Shown: piece after piece, positions 6,056-13,059 of the stretch | Layout of the letters: every line of letters starts with the position of its first letter | Position numbering within the stretch: position 1 is the stretch's first letter | Source: a virus | Virus record (IMG/VR): IMGVR_UViG_3300025909_000019 | Coordinates: 1-20,317 of that record | Strand: one strand, 5' to 3' | DNA: 20,317 nucleotides | Program-made: the position numbers and the translations under genes | The notes under the pieces: generated by a model | Seen by the model: the letters and a program-made list of their open reading frames with translations, nothing else | Told to the model about the DNA's origin: nothing | Databases searched by the model: none

Positions 6056-6799
6056 TCACAGGTAGGCCGGGGTGTAGCTGGTCGACACCGACCCACCACC
6101 GGTCAGGCTGAGGTTGTTCGTCCCGGCCGCCAGCGTCATCGGGAAGGTTCTGGCCCATGTCAGCGCCCCGGAGACGTCCGTGCCGCCCTGCGTGGCGGTC
6201 ATCGTCTCGACGTCGACCACGACAGGCGTCCCACCGACCGTGCCGGTCCAGGTGACGCTGTCCCCGGTCGTGGAGTTGGTCAGCGTCGGGTTGGTCCCGC
6301 CGGTGAAGGTGATCGTCATGCGGCGCGTGCGGACGTCCCCGAGGACCGTGACTGCGCCGGTCGTGACGGTGTCGGTCGGGCCCGACCAGAACCCGTCGAG
6401 GACCTTGAACACGAGCGTCAGGTCTGAGTCGACCATGGCGAACATCGCCGACGGCTTCAGCCCCGACAGGTACCGGGCCGTCGCGGTGTGCTCCTCATTC
6501 GCCGCGGTGTACGCGAGTCGGCGGGTGAGGGTGACGGTGCCGTCGGGCTTGCACATGCGCGTCAGGACCCGTCGTGCCTCGTTGTAGAGGGCGTCGGTCG
6601 CGTCCTTCAGCACGAGCTGGATGTTGAGGTTGAACGCGTCGAAGGGCCGCTCGTCGACGGAGTCCTGACCGTCCGCGTCGGTGACGGTGAGGTCGTCCCC
6701 GCGGAGCAGCGGCGTCTCGAGGACGTCCTCCCAGACGCGCAAGAGCCGCTTGCCGGGGACCTTGATGTCGGTCCCGTCGATGAGGATCGTCTCGTACAC
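6056..6799 (-). CDS. Distal tail protein (Dit-like)
   Basis: A 247-residue protein directly after the tape measure gene, the standard position for Dit, which forms the ring joining the tail tube to the tip. The N-terminal half (ILIDGTDIKVPGKRLLRVWE, FDAFNLNIQLVLKDA) is beta-rich and fits the Dit N-terminal domain. The C-terminal half (about 130-247) is a Thr/Gly-rich beta sandwich with a Dit-type ending (FPMTLAAGTNNLSLTGGG), where the phrase LAAGTNNL is common in this family. GTG at 6799 begins one base after the tape measure stop. The call rests on position plus this pattern; fine details of the second domain are unclear. Confidence 0.8.
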   Translation of the reverse strand: MYETILIDGTDIKVPGKRLLRVWEDVLETPLLRGDDLTVTDADGQDSVDERPFDAFNLNIQLVLKDATDALYNEARRVLTRMCKPDGTVTLTRRLAYTAANEEHTATARYLSGLKPSAMFAMVDSDLTLVFKVLDGFWSGPTDTVTTGAVTVLGDVRTRRMTITFTGGTNPTLTNSTTGDSVTWTGTVGGTPVVVDVETMTATQGGTDVSGALTWARTFPMTLAAGTNNLSLTGGGSVSTSYTPAYL

Positions 6800-6800
6800 G

Positions 6801-9197
6801 TCACACGCCCGTCAGTGCTGAGGCGGTCCGTTGCGCACTCGCGGTCGGCACGAGGGTCTTCCCGTCGAGCTTGGCCAGGTGCGCGTTAGCGATGTCGAGC
6901 TTGTGGCCCAGAACCTCAGTCGTGCGGCGCTGCTCAGCGATCGTCTTCGCGTACTTGTCGTCCGCGACCGTCTTCCCCACCCCGTTCGCGATGGACGCGA
7001 TCTGCCGCTCAACGCCGTTGACCTGCCCGACCCCACCCTTCCCGCCCGACAGGATCGCCTCCGCGATCTGATGCCCACCATCGACACCCGCCGAGGCGAT
7101 CTGCGCGACGAGCGTCGGGTCCAGCCCGAGCTTCATCAGGTCCCGCAACTCCGTGACGAACCGCTTCTCCTGCGCGAGCCGCTTCGCGAGGAAGTCCCGG
7201 ACCTGCCCGAACCGGCGCTGCGGCCCGAACGCGTTGTTCGCGTTCAAGTCGGGACCCTGGAAGATGTCCGTCAACGCGGACCCGCCCTGCACCGCCTGCG
7301 TCACAGCCTGCCGCAGATTCAGCGACGCCGACACCAGCCCCTGCAACCGGCCCTTCGCAGCGTCGAACTGCTTCTGAGCCGCATCGACAAGAGCCTGCGC
7401 GACGGCCTTCGCGGCGTCGCTCGCGGCCTTCGCGGCATCCTGCCCCTTGAGCTGGTCCAGCAGCCCCTTCAGGTAGGCGTCGCCGGTGTCCTTGCCTGCC
7501 TTGGCTGCTGGTGGCTTCGCCGCAGCCAGGATCTTCGTGACGTTGCCCGTCGCGCCACCCTGGGCACGAGTCGCCGTCAGCGGGTTGTCGCTTCCAGCGT
7601 CACGCGCCCTGCGGTTGTTCGCGATGTCTGTGGCGTTCGCCTCCGCGTAGGCGAGGAGGTCGATCTTCTTGGCCGTGTCCTCAGCCTGACCGCCGAGGAG
7701 CTTCACGGCCTCCTTGTAGACGGTCACGGCCTGCCCAGCACCGGACAGGTTGTTCACGAAGTTCTGAGCCTTGCCGGCCACCGACTCCAGCGCACCCGCG
7801 ACACCGCCGCGGCTCTTGCCATCCTTCACGAGCGCATCGGTCAGGTCCCTCGCCCCCGCCGCCAGCGCGACGGGCCACGCGATGTTCCCGCCGACCTTCG
7901 CGAGCAGCCCGAACTTCCCGGCGGACGTCGCCGCAGCCGTGCCCTCCGCCTCCATCGCGGTGCTCGCCGTCGCGGACGACTCGACGATCGCCGCAGCCGA
8001 CGCCTCCGCCGCGGTCCCCTCAGACGCGAGAGCAGTGTCGACCTCAGCGGCGCTCTCCGCCGCCGCCGCGGCCGAGAGCCGCATGGCCTTCCCCATTCGG
8101 CCGACGAGCGTGACCTGCGCGAGCAGCGCCAACCCTGACATCGCCGGGCCGGCAATCTCGAGCCCCTTCGCCAGCGTGCCCTGCTGCCCGAGGGTGTTCT
8201 CGATCTCAGCCCGGAACTTCCTGAACTCGCCCGACAAGGAGTTGGCCGACGCTGCCGCCTGACCCGCAACGAGCTTGGACACCTTGTCCAGGTTCCGTGC
8301 GCCCGCCTCCGCTGCGTCGCTGGCGTCCTTCTGCGCCTTCCGCTGCGCGTCCGCAGTCGCCGCGGCCTTCTTCTGCGAGTCGATGAGCTTCTCGTGCGCA
8401 TCGGCGAGCGCATACGCCTGCGCGCGCGTCTTCGTCGAGGAGTTGTTCCACAGGTCGAGCTTCTCCGCGTAGCTCTTCTGCGCTGCTGCGACCGCGTCGT
8501 TCGCTGACCGCGCGGCCTTCTGCGCCGCGGTCAGCTTCGCCGTCGCCGCCGACGTGTTCTCAAGCTGCAGCCCGAGCTGCTTACTGAGCCGACCTGTCCC
8601 GTTGAATGCCTGCCCGACCAGCGTCGACGCGTCCGCCAGCGAGATGTGCTTCGCCGCGGCGACATCGAACGCGACGCTGAGGCCCTTGATGGCCGTCTCC
8701 GGATTGTGGGTCGCGAGGACGAGCCGGTTGAGAGCATCCGCGGTCGCGGCGTTGTCGTCGCCGAACTTCGCGCCGCTCTGAGCGGCCTTCTCCAGCTCAT
8801 CCTTGTAGTCGCTGAAGGAGTGGCCCGTCGCGTCGACGGACGCCTCGAGCTGCTGCAGTGCCTGCTTGTCCTTGTCGACGATGCCCTGCAGGAACCCACC
8901 CGCAGCGGTCGCTGCGAGCCCGACACCGAGCAGCTGCCCACTGCGTCGGCTGCCAGCGGACTCCAACGCCTGCGTGAACACGCCGAGCCGGTCCGTCAGA
9001 TCCCCGATCGGACCGAGCGCACCCTGGCTGCTGCTCACCAGCGTCGACGCCATCAGCCCGAAGGACCGGCGGCCTCGCTCGCTGCCCTTCTCGATCTTCG
9101 CGCCGGCCTTGTCGGCAGCATCCCCAACCTTCGACAGCGGCTGACTCGCCTTGTCCTGCGCGAGGACCTCGAACAGGAGCGAGAGCTTGTTAGCCAC
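6801..9197 (-). CDS. Tape measure protein
   Basis: At 798 residues this is the longest gene in the window. It sets tail length and leaves the tail during DNA entry. By the usual rule of about 0.15 nm per residue the tail would be about 120 nm. Visible parts are an N-terminal start (MANKLSLLFEVLAQDKASQ), a hydrophobic helix at about 88-106 (QLLGVGLAATAAGGFLQGIV), and a conserved tape-measure block at about 150-212 (FDVAAAKHISLADASTLVGQ). After these come a coiled coil at about 220-300, a second hydrophobic region at about 348-368, an unusually Ala-rich stretch at about 374-428, and a helical C-terminus. The GTG start abuts the TAG of the gp10-like gene. No peptidase or lysozyme domain is visible. 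Confidence 0.93.
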   Translation of the reverse strand: MANKLSLLFEVLAQDKASQPLSKVGDAADKAGAKIEKGSERGRRSFGLMASTLVSSSQGALGPIGDLTDRLGVFTQALESAGSRRSGQLLGVGLAATAAGGFLQGIVDKDKQALQQLEASVDATGHSFSDYKDELEKAAQSGAKFGDDNAATADALNRLVLATHNPETAIKGLSVAFDVAAAKHISLADASTLVGQAFNGTGRLSKQLGLQLENTSAATAKLTAAQKAARSANDAVAAAQKSYAEKLDLWNNSSTKTRAQAYALADAHEKLIDSQKKAAATADAQRKAQKDASDAAEAGARNLDKVSKLVAGQAAASANSLSGEFRKFRAEIENTLGQQGTLAKGLEIAGPAMSGLALLAQVTLVGRMGKAMRLSAAAAAESAAEVDTALASEGTAAEASAAAIVESSATASTAMEAEGTAAATSAGKFGLLAKVGGNIAWPVALAAGARDLTDALVKDGKSRGGVAGALESVAGKAQNFVNNLSGAGQAVTVYKEAVKLLGGQAEDTAKKIDLLAYAEANATDIANNRRARDAGSDNPLTATRAQGGATGNVTKILAAAKPPAAKAGKDTGDAYLKGLLDQLKGQDAAKAASDAAKAVAQALVDAAQKQFDAAKGRLQGLVSASLNLRQAVTQAVQGGSALTDIFQGPDLNANNAFGPQRRFGQVRDFLAKRLAQEKRFVTELRDLMKLGLDPTLVAQIASAGVDGGHQIAEAILSGGKGGVGQVNGVERQIASIANGVGKTVADDKYAKTIAEQRRTTEVLGHKLDIANAHLAKLDGKTLVPTASAQRTASALTGV

Positions 9198-9704
9198 CTA
9201 CATCGCCCCCCTGATCACTTCGTCGATGACGTTGTCGAGTGCCTTCTCCAGCTCCGGCCGCACGAGAGGGGCAGACCCCTCCATGGCCCGGTCGAACCAG
9301 CCCTCCGACCCAGGGACCTCCTGCCAGCGCCACGTCCACGTCTTGCGGCTCTCCGCAACGGTCAGCGGCGGGTGGACGCGGCCGAAGACTGGCTTCTTGA
9401 ACCGGCCGGCCTCGTTGGTGGTCTTCGCCGCGACGAACCTGCCAGGCGCGACGATCTCCACGCCGTGCTGGTCGCGGCTCGTCTTGACGGTCGACCGGAA
9501 CGGGATCTTCTCCTCACGATCCGCCAACCCGCCACGCTTCGGGAACACCTCATGAGCGGCGCCCTTCGCGACCTTCGTCAGCGGCCTCGCGGCGCGCCTC
9601 ATCGCGTTGTGGAGCTCCCTGCGCATCCCCGTCGCCCCGGCCGCCTTCAGCGCCTTGCTGACCCGGTAGAAGTTGTCCGCGCCGTGGATCTCGAAGTCGC
9701 TCAC
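9198..9704 (-). CDS. HK97 gp10-like head-tail/tail component
   Basis: A 168-residue protein with the pattern of HK97 gp10-like (minor capsid or tail-completion) proteins: a helical start with RRELHNAMRRAARPLTKVAK, then a Gly-rich turn (PKRGGLADRE), then beta strands (VEIVAPGRFVAAKT) and a C-terminal helix (PELEKALDNVIDEVIRG). Such proteins help complete the head-tail joint or the tail end. In many siphoviruses this gene sits among the connectors, before the major tail protein. Here it lies between the chaperone frames and the tape measure. The start is GTG at 9704, overlapping the second chaperone frame as GTGA. Confidence 0.7.
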   Translation of the reverse strand: MSDFEIHGADNFYRVSKALKAAGATGMRRELHNAMRRAARPLTKVAKGAAHEVFPKRGGLADREEKIPFRSTVKTSRDQHGVEIVAPGRFVAAKTTNEAGRFKKPVFGRVHPPLTVAESRKTWTWRWQEVPGSEGWFDRAMEGSAPLVRPELEKALDNVIDEVIRGAM

Positions 9705-9877
9705 CGGAGGCCGAGGGCGATCATCAGGTCCATCTGCTCCGGGTCCATCCGCTCGCCCTCCTCCGCCAGCCGGGCCAGAAACGACACGCGAGCGGCCGCG
9801 AGCGCATCGACGATGACGCCCGGGCCGCTCAGCGTGTGCTCCGCGATGACCTGCCGCTCCAGCCGGTCGAGCACCAT
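9701..9877 (-). CDS. Second tail assembly chaperone frame (probably made by -1 frameshift)
   Basis: A second coding frame lies -1 to the first chaperone gene and ends at TGA 9701. The frame is open without a stop from 10075 to 9701, 124 codons, and overlaps the first frame over 9910-10075. Downstream of the first stop it encodes a protein-like sequence (ELTLVDACDLAESMVL, RVSFLARLAEEGERMD, QMDLMIALGLR). In siphoviruses the tape measure chaperones are made as a short form and a frameshifted long form (lambda G and GT). I infer the same here. I see no classical X XXY YYZ slippery heptamer. The coordinates give the only internal ATG reading (58 residues) as the minimum. The fusion would run from 10353 to 9701. 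Confidence 0.6.
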   Translation of the reverse strand: MVLDRLERQVIAEHTLSGPGVIVDALAAARVSFLARLAEEGERMDPEQMDLMIALGLR

Positions 9878-9909
9878 CGACTCCGCAAGGTCACAGGCGT
9901 CGACGAGGG

Positions 9910-10353
9910 TCAGCTCGCCCTCGCCCGCTCGCTCATGTCCACCACGTTCTGCAGGTCGGGCCGGCCAGCGAGTCGGCCGATAGCCCGCTCGGCGTGCGGC
10001 GATGTGGAACTCTGCGCGGCGACTGGCGGCCCATCCGATGAGTCGGAGGGCCGCGAGGTAGGGCGCAGGCTCACCTCACGGATCACCTGCGCGGCGATGA
10101 GGACAAGCTCCTCGGTCGTCGCGCGGGTCTTCATCGCGTGACGCTGGAACCGGTCCCAGTCCGCCGGGTTCACCGTCGCCTCGAGCAGGTCGAAGATCGC
10201 CGCGGCCTCCTGCAGGTCCGTCAGCTGATCCTGCTCCGCGATGTGCGCGAACCGCATGAGCGCCATCGACCCGGTCCGGTCCGGCATGGTGAACGTCTCG
10301 CCGTGGAAGACGAAGACGTCCCCGTGCACACCGTCGCCGTCGTCAGACACCAC
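9910..10353 (-). CDS. Tail assembly chaperone, first frame (G-like)
   Basis: A 147-residue protein between the major tail protein and the tape measure, where tail chaperones are encoded. The N-terminal part is compact (DVFVFHGETFTMPDRTG, EAAAIFDLLEATVNPADW, EELVLIAAQVIREVS). It is followed by a Ser/Pro-rich tail (RPTSRPSDSSDGPPVAAQ) and the ending LAGRPDLQNVV. This Ser-rich spacer plus GRPDL ending is typical of actinophage short-form chaperones. Two GTG codons (10353 and 10350) can start it; both overlap the end of the major tail gene. The protein should bind the tape measure during tail assembly. A -1 shift would join it to the frame that ends at 9701. Confidence 0.8.
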   Translation of the reverse strand: MVSDDGDGVHGDVFVFHGETFTMPDRTGSMALMRFAHIAEQDQLTDLQEAAAIFDLLEATVNPADWDRFQRHAMKTRATTEELVLIAAQVIREVSLRPTSRPSDSSDGPPVAAQSSTSPHAERAIGRLAGRPDLQNVVDMSERARAS

Positions 10354-10945
10354 GCGCCGACCCTGCGGCGGACATCTTGTACGGCAGGCCAGCGAGCGGC
10401 CCCGACTGCGGCAGCTCCGCGCTGAACGTGACAGGGATCGCCGCGTTCGCCGGGGCCTTCTTGAAAGCCATCTTCACGTCGCCACCGCAGATCGCCTGCG
10501 GGATCACGAGCCGCATCGTGTGGTCGAGCGACTCCCACCCGACCATGATCCGCACCTCCGACCCCGGCACGGGCGGCGTGAAGTCGTACAGCGCCGTGAG
10601 GCTCGACCCGGACGTCGGGGCGAGCGCAGCGGCGCCGCCGTTCCGTGCCCGCTTGAAGTTGCTCAAGGTGACGTTCGCGAGGGCGAGCGCGAACTCCGTC
10701 TTCTGGTCCGTCACCCGGTACTGCACCGGCGCGACGAACTCCGCCACGCTGATCGGGGAGACGGTCGTGGAGTCGGTGAACTCCGAGCCGTCCTCCGTCG
10801 CGCCGGCGGGCAGCCACGCGGTGTCCCACGCGTCGGTGAAGACACCACCGGCGACGGTGTTCGTCGGCAGCGTCGACCCGGGCGGTGCGAACAACACGAA
10901 GCCGGGGTCCTGCAGCAGGTTCGGGGTCGCGATCGCGAGGGTCAT
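10343..10945 (-). CDS. Major tail (tube) protein
   Basis: A 200-residue protein that should form the stacked rings of the tail tube. It begins MTLAIATPNLLQDPGFVLFA and contains beta-rich segments with the sense of actinophage tube proteins (VSPISVAEFVAPVQYRVTDQ, FALALANVTLSNFKRA, VRIMVGWESLDHTMRLVIPQ, AIPVTFSAEL). Identity rests on this pattern, on length and on position between the terminator-like gene and the chaperones. The ATG at 10945 lies one base after the preceding stop, with AAGGAG eight bases upstream, in line with strong expression. No added Ig-like domain is seen at the C-terminus. Confidence 0.85.
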   Translation of the reverse strand: MTLAIATPNLLQDPGFVLFAPPGSTLPTNTVAGGVFTDAWDTAWLPAGATEDGSEFTDSTTVSPISVAEFVAPVQYRVTDQKTEFALALANVTLSNFKRARNGGAAALAPTSGSSLTALYDFTPPVPGSEVRIMVGWESLDHTMRLVIPQAICGGDVKMAFKKAPANAAIPVTFSAELPQSGPLAGLPYKMSAAGSARGV

Positions 10946-10946
10946 G

Positions 10947-11165
10947 TCAGGACTCCTTCTCGGCGGCCGGGACGGTCTCGACCTGGCTCTTGTCGACGAG
11001 GCCGCTCGTCACGTGACTCGTCGGGACCGGGTCGCCCGGGTTGAACGCGCGGGCACCGTGGACGAAGATCGGCTCCTTCGCCCGGTAGTGGCCCCAGTCG
11101 GCGACCTGCTGCCGCTGGTACTCCTCGAGGCTCATGTCCTCGAGCTTCTTCGTGGCTCCAGCCAT
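10947..11165 (-). CDS. Small conserved-type tail-region protein, unknown function
   Basis: A 72-residue acidic-to-neutral protein: MAGATKKLEDMSLEEYQRQQ, then WGHYRAKEPIFVHGARAFN and GDPVPTSHVTSGLVDKSQV. Small proteins of this look, with a WGxYxA start and an AFNxGDPVPxSHV core, appear between terminator and tube genes in actinophages as I recall, but I know of no assigned function. The ATG at 11165 has one of the best ribosome sites in the window (AGGAGGAAGG, about five bases upstream), so it may be made in quantity. The 56 bases before it hold this site and no gene. It could be a virion component or an assembly adaptor. Confidence 0.72.
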   Translation of the reverse strand: MAGATKKLEDMSLEEYQRQQVADWGHYRAKEPIFVHGARAFNPGDPVPTSHVTSGLVDKSQVETVPAAEKES

Positions 11166-11221
11166 GACGGCCTTCCTCCTGATGTGGTGGATGCTCCGGT
11201 CGGCCGTCTGCCGCCGGGAGT

Positions 11222-11668
11222 TCAGGTGATCGGTGACGTGTAGGAGACGGTCAGGACGAGCAGCACCCCTACGCCGCTGTCCTTGCCGGTCTGGACGTCG
11301 GCCGCGAGGCTTGTCGTCGACCCCTTCGGCAGTACACCGGCGGTCCGGTCCTGCCGGAGGTAGTCCTTCAGCGCGTCGACGAGCCCGAACGCGGTCGTGA
11401 TGACGCCGGGGAGGTCGTCGTCTCCGGTCCCGACGAACAGCTCGGACCGGACCTCGCCGCTCTCGGTGTCGAAGAACCCTGACCCGTCTGGGGTCTGCGT
11501 GAACGATCCCGCCGTCGGGTCCCCGTCGACATACCCGACGGCGGCGTAGGAGGTGGTCTGGTCGCCGGCGAGCGGCTGCCCGTCATAGACGGCGACGCCG
11601 GACCATCCGGGCAGCGTCGGGAGGAGCGTGACGAGCCCCGCACGCAGCACCGGCCACTGCGTCGTCAT
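11222..11668 (-). CDS. Tail terminator-like / head-tail joining protein
   Basis: A 148-residue protein following the gp6-like connector and preceding the major tail protein, the usual place for the tail terminator. It opens with a helix (TTQWPVLRAGLVTLLPTLPG). It then alternates strands with a central acidic helix-forming region (VRSELFVGTGDDDLPGVITT, AFGLVDALKDYL) and ends in a strand (GVGVLLVLTVSYTSPIT). This alpha-beta order fits tail terminator folds that cap the tube before it joins the head. The ATG overlaps the connector stop as ATGA, so the two are probably made in step. The family assignment is from position and layout. Confidence 0.7.
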   Translation of the reverse strand: MTTQWPVLRAGLVTLLPTLPGWSGVAVYDGQPLAGDQTTSYAAVGYVDGDPTAGSFTQTPDGSGFFDTESGEVRSELFVGTGDDDLPGVITTAFGLVDALKDYLRQDRTAGVLPKGSTTSLAADVQTGKDSGVGVLLVLTVSYTSPIT

Positions 11669-12213
11669 GCGACCTTCGGCACGATGTACGGCTCGAGCAT
11701 CTGCACCACGCGAGGCGGCATCAGCGGCAACCCACCGCCGCCATACGTCGGGTCCTGCGTGTCAGTGAAGCCAGGGCGGGCACCTGTGCTGGCGCCGCGC
11801 TGCGTCTCCCACAACTCCCGGACGAGCTCCTTCACCGCATGCACCAGATCGGCAGGGAGCGACGCCCAGCCAGCCAGGTAGGTGACGGTGACGTTCCGCG
11901 GCCCGCCCGGGAAGCACCCGTAGCTGTCGCCGTAGTAGAGGATCCCCGTCGTCCCGTCGAGCGTGTAGCTCGACGACCCTGCCGACCCGTCCGCATACGC
12001 GACGGACGTGAGCGACACGGCGACCGGCTGACGGAGCACGATGCTGCCCCGCCCACCGTTGTGAACCTCCGTCACCGTAACGGGAGTCAACGGCCCGACG
12101 AGGTTGCTGATTGCGGCTTCGGCTACGTCGATGAACCGCTGCAGCTCCGTGTCGTTCCCGCTGCCGGCCATGTTCAGATGAGCTTTGACATCGGCGAGCG
12201 TGACAGCACTCAT
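11665..12213 (-). CDS. Head-tail connector (gp6-like adaptor)
   Basis: A 182-residue protein with the standard start of HK97 gp6/SPP1 gp15-type connectors: MSAVTLADVKAHLNMAG, then ELQRFIDVAEAAISNLVGPL. This forms the helical bundle that docks below the portal. The middle is beta (SIVLRQPVAVSLTSVAYADG, VTVTYLAGW) and is followed by a helix (LPADLVHAVKELVRELWETQ) and a C-terminal arm (PRVVQMLEPYIVPKVA). Start ATG at 12213 has GGAGGG four bases upstream. The 109 bases between this gene and the HTH gene contain no gene; they hold a short stretch resembling a tRNA T arm that I do not accept as a tRNA. Confidence 0.87.
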   Translation of the reverse strand: MSAVTLADVKAHLNMAGSGNDTELQRFIDVAEAAISNLVGPLTPVTVTEVHNGGRGSIVLRQPVAVSLTSVAYADGSAGSSSYTLDGTTGILYYGDSYGCFPGGPRNVTVTYLAGWASLPADLVHAVKELVRELWETQRGASTGARPGFTDTQDPTYGGGGLPLMPPRVVQMLEPYIVPKVA

Positions 12214-12322
12214 CGGCCCTCCAACGGTCTACAGATCGGGACGGTGGGAGTGCGGCTTCGAACCGCGCCGAAGGTCACAACGGGTGGTCGGGTCGTCACA
12301 GCGGGTGCGCTGGACGGTGGAG

Positions 12323-12604
12323 CTACGGGCGGTAGCGACCGATCAGCTTGTCGATGTCGGCCTGAGCGGCCTTCTCCCGTGCGCGGCGCGCGAGCTCGGC
12401 CTTGTCCGGCCAGCCCATGTCCTTCGAGATCGTCAGGATCTGGCTCTCGCTCATCCCGGCGACCTTCGCGATCTCCCTGATCGACCCGCCGGCCTTGAGT
12501 GCTGCCAGGATCGCCTGGTTGCGCTCGTCCTTCGCGTCGGCCATGGCCTTCATCGCGCGCAGGAGACGCTCTGCGTTCGCGAGGGGGACCGGCTTCCGCT
12601 CCAC
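12323..12604 (-). CDS. Helix-turn-helix DNA-binding protein
   Basis: A 93-residue, strongly basic and helical protein. Residues about 31-60 have a clear helix-turn-helix pattern (AILAALKAGGSIREIAKVAG followed by MSESQILTIS), similar to homeodomain-like or sigma region 4-like HTHs. The C-terminal helix is Arg/Lys/Ala-rich (ELARRAREKAAQADIDKLIG). A lone HTH gene in the middle of the head genes is not needed for assembly. It might regulate late genes, bind packaged DNA or be a small-terminase-like fold; I cannot choose. GTG at 12604 is the first start after an in-frame stop, but it lacks a good Shine-Dalgarno; internal ATGs (M18, M21) are possible. The 58 bases upstream hold no gene. Confidence 0.75.
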   Translation of the reverse strand: MERKPVPLANAERLLRAMKAMADAKDERNQAILAALKAGGSIREIAKVAGMSESQILTISKDMGWPDKAELARRAREKAAQADIDKLIGRYRP

Positions 12605-12662
12605 GGATAAGGACGCTAGGACGCGATTACCACCGTACCGATGACTGGGGCAGTACTGCGGC

Positions 12663-12815
12663 TTACCGCAAGGTCAGCGACGGGTCGTTCTCCACGGTCG
12701 TCGGCCCGGTCCGCGACCAGTGATGGTGCTTCTCGTTGGCGACGAGGAACCGACCGCACCCAGGGCACGGTGTGCCCTTGTAGTCCGTAGCGTTCATGGA
12801 CTCAGCCACGGTCAT
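12663..12815 (-). CDS. 50-residue protein with CxxC and HHH cluster
   Basis: A short gene from ATG 12815 to TAA 12663, with AGAAGAAGG four bases before the start. The protein begins MTVAESMNATDYKG and has CPGCGRFLVANEKHHHW, with C17, C20 and H30-H32. The cysteine pair and histidine cluster suggest one bound zinc ion, as in tiny zinc-knuckle or HNH-remnant proteins. It fills a gap between the small gene at 12847 and the HTH gene in the same direction, which supports it being real. Use of TAA as stop is rare among its neighbours. The function is unknown; pairing with the HTH gene as a DNA-binding set is speculation. Confidence 0.6.
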   Translation of the reverse strand: MTVAESMNATDYKGTPCPGCGRFLVANEKHHHWSRTGPTTVENDPSLTLR

Positions 12816-12846
12816 CCGGCCTTCTTCTCTGCGGCTTATCGCTAGC

Positions 12847-13059
12847 TCAGGCGGTGGGGTTCAGCAGAGCCAGCGCGTCGAGCGTCGCCTTCTTCAGCCC
12901 GGCGAGGGTGGTGGCTGCCGAGATGGCCGCCTGCGCGTCGGCCAGGGCCTGCGGATCGACGGTGACCTGGACGGGACCCACCGGAGGATCGGGGATCTCG
13001 ATTTCGCGGGTCTCGATGAGCACGCCGTCGGTGTATGTCTCGACCGTCACAGTTGCCAT
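12847..13059 (-). CDS. Small protein coupled to the fibre gene
   Basis: A 70-residue protein whose ATG overlaps the fibre stop as TGATG, so it is probably translated by re-initiation. It starts with beta-like sequence (MATVTVETYTDGVLIETREI), has a Pro-rich turn (PDPPVGPVQVTV) and ends in Ala-rich helices (ALADAQAAISAATTLAGLKK). A GTG at 13062 would add one residue. I recognise no named family. Overlap with the fibre gene suggests a partner, such as a fibre chaperone, base or trimerising piece (inference). The 31 bases downstream contain the ribosome site of the next gene. Confidence 0.68.
   Translation of the reverse strand: MATVTVETYTDGVLIETREIEIPDPPVGPVQVTVDPQALADAQAAISAATTLAGLKKATLDALALLNPTA

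Noticed and set aside
6831-9983. Two long plus-strand frames opposite the tape measure, gp10-like and chaperone genes
   Set aside because: Arg/Leu-rich shadow composition and no start context. The minus strand has clear family matches.
12243-12269. Stretch resembling the T arm and 3' acceptor end of a tRNA (minus strand GGTTCGAAGCCGC then CTCCCACC)
   Set aside because: No matching 5' acceptor strand, D arm or anticodon arm can be found in the 109-base gap, and the T stem has a mismatch. Chance or at most a remnant.
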